34,714 nucleotides of DNA from an uncultured Gammaproteobacteria bacterium (GTDB lineage: Bacteria; Pseudomonadota; Gammaproteobacteria; Arenicellales; JAANXG01). The first letter of the stretch is position 1. Every line of letters starts with the position of its first letter. The notes beneath the pieces are model-generated. The model did no database searches. It saw only the letters and a program-made list of their open reading frames with translations, and was not told the DNA's origin. The DNA lies in contig CAMYIN010000150.1 in the NCBI GenBank assembly GCA_947258495.1, forward strand, positions 1-34,714, in the 5' to 3' direction. The position numbers and the translations under genes were made by a program. Shown here one piece after another: positions 34,360 through 34,714 of this stretch.

Positions 34360-34714
34360 CTACGACTCGGCCTCAGCGATCTCCTGGTAGGCCTCGGCAT
34401 CGAGAAGCTCTTCGGCCTCTGCGGAATCGATGGGTCTTATTCGAAACATCCACCCCCTTTGATACGGATCTTGGTTGATGACCTCGGGAGCGTCGGAAAG
34501 CTCGGTGTTCACCTCTACGATTTCCCCACTTACGGGCGCGTAAACGTCCGACGCCGCTTTTACCGACTCTACCACGGCACAGTCCTCACCGGCGGTGACG
34601 GTGGTGCCGACTTCCGGAAGCTCCACGTACACCATATCCCCCATCATATCCTGAGCGTGATGAGTAATTCCAACCTCGCAATGACCGTCGTCCATGGTGC
34701 GTACCCACTCGTGG
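34360..34714 (-). CDS. gcvH: Glycine cleavage system H protein, cut at the window edge
   Basis: GcvH is the lipoyl carrier shuttling the aminomethyl group between P, T and L proteins. The visible frame runs past an internal Met at 34695 to the window end: the six codons before it read HEWVRT, which is the conserved GcvH segment before DDG. So the true start lies outside, probably some 10-15 residues further. The lipoyl-lysine motif [10 protein letters not shown] and the ending GWMFRI are intact. About 117 residues are visible of a usual 125-130. gcvT is expected further upstream, outside the window. Confidence 0.95.
   Translation of the reverse strand, partial: HEWVRTMDDGHCEVGITHHAQDMMGDMVYVELPEVGTTVTAGEDCAVVESVKAASDVYAPVSGEIVEVNTELSDAPEVINQDPYQRGWMFRIRPIDSAEAEELLDAEAYQEIAEAES

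Overview
The window looks like a compact, GC-rich chromosomal segment from a gammaproteobacterium with dissimilatory sulfur metabolism, most likely a sulfur oxidizer of the Chromatiales type. The main evidence is the aprBA pair (dissimilatory APS reductase), an exported DsrE-like protein and a cytochrome c5-like protein. These sit among typical gammaproteobacterial housekeeping genes: RF3, GluQ, RlmI, Lgt, GspAB, Tpx and an E. coli-type NADP isocitrate dehydrogenase. The taxonomic call is inference. No rRNA, tRNA, CRISPR array, insertion sequence, integrase or phage gene was seen.

Layout. 1-2767 (+): M18 aminopeptidase behind a good promoter that overlaps a 14-bp palindrome, then a Gfo/Idh/MocA oxidoreductase whose stop overlaps that of the convergent gluQ. 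2764-4241 (-): exported DsrE-like protein translationally coupled to gluQ. 4287-4604 (+): remnant of a type II NADH dehydrogenase. 4596-7677 (-): cytochrome c, prfC and an FmdB-type zinc-ribbon protein, with a 433-bp gene-free gap between the last two. 7796-9004 (+): rlmI. 9057-13099 (-): ArsR regulator, gspA-gspB and a 5'-3' exonuclease. 13484-13858 (+): cyclophilin-like protein, convergent with a YkgJ-type cysteine-cluster protein. 14898-18337 (-): aprB-aprA with a strong intrinsic terminator, preceded by a DUF4124 coiled-coil protein. 18665-19500 (-): lgt with a terminal hairpin. 19627-22569 (+): a thioredoxin-domain (YyaL/SPATA20-like) protein and a DUF4412-like exported protein in an operon. 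22674-24242 (-): gamma-glutamyltransferase. 24356-26122 (+): isocitrate dehydrogenase fused to a CBS-domain pair. 26127-29776 (-): DMT transporter, EF-G-like GTPase and VOC protein. 29875-34714 (-): glycine-cleavage cluster gcvH (cut by the window edge)-gcvPA-tpx-gcvPB, followed by a PfkB-family kinase.

How the genes work together. AprBA interconverts sulfite plus AMP with APS; in an oxidizer it makes APS and feeds electrons towards the quinone pool through a partner (QmoABC or AprM) that is not encoded here. The gcv genes split glycine to CO2, ammonia and a one-carbon unit; the thiol peroxidase between the two P-protein halves may share their transcript. The CBS module on isocitrate dehydrogenase suggests that carbon flow at this step responds to a ligand, perhaps an adenylate.

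No wholly new multi-gene system is evident. The points most worth following up are the Icd-CBS fusion, the EF-G paralogue with a replaced catalytic histidine, the tpx insertion into gcv, the altered EKP motif in the Gfo/Idh/MocA protein, and several unexplained palindromes.
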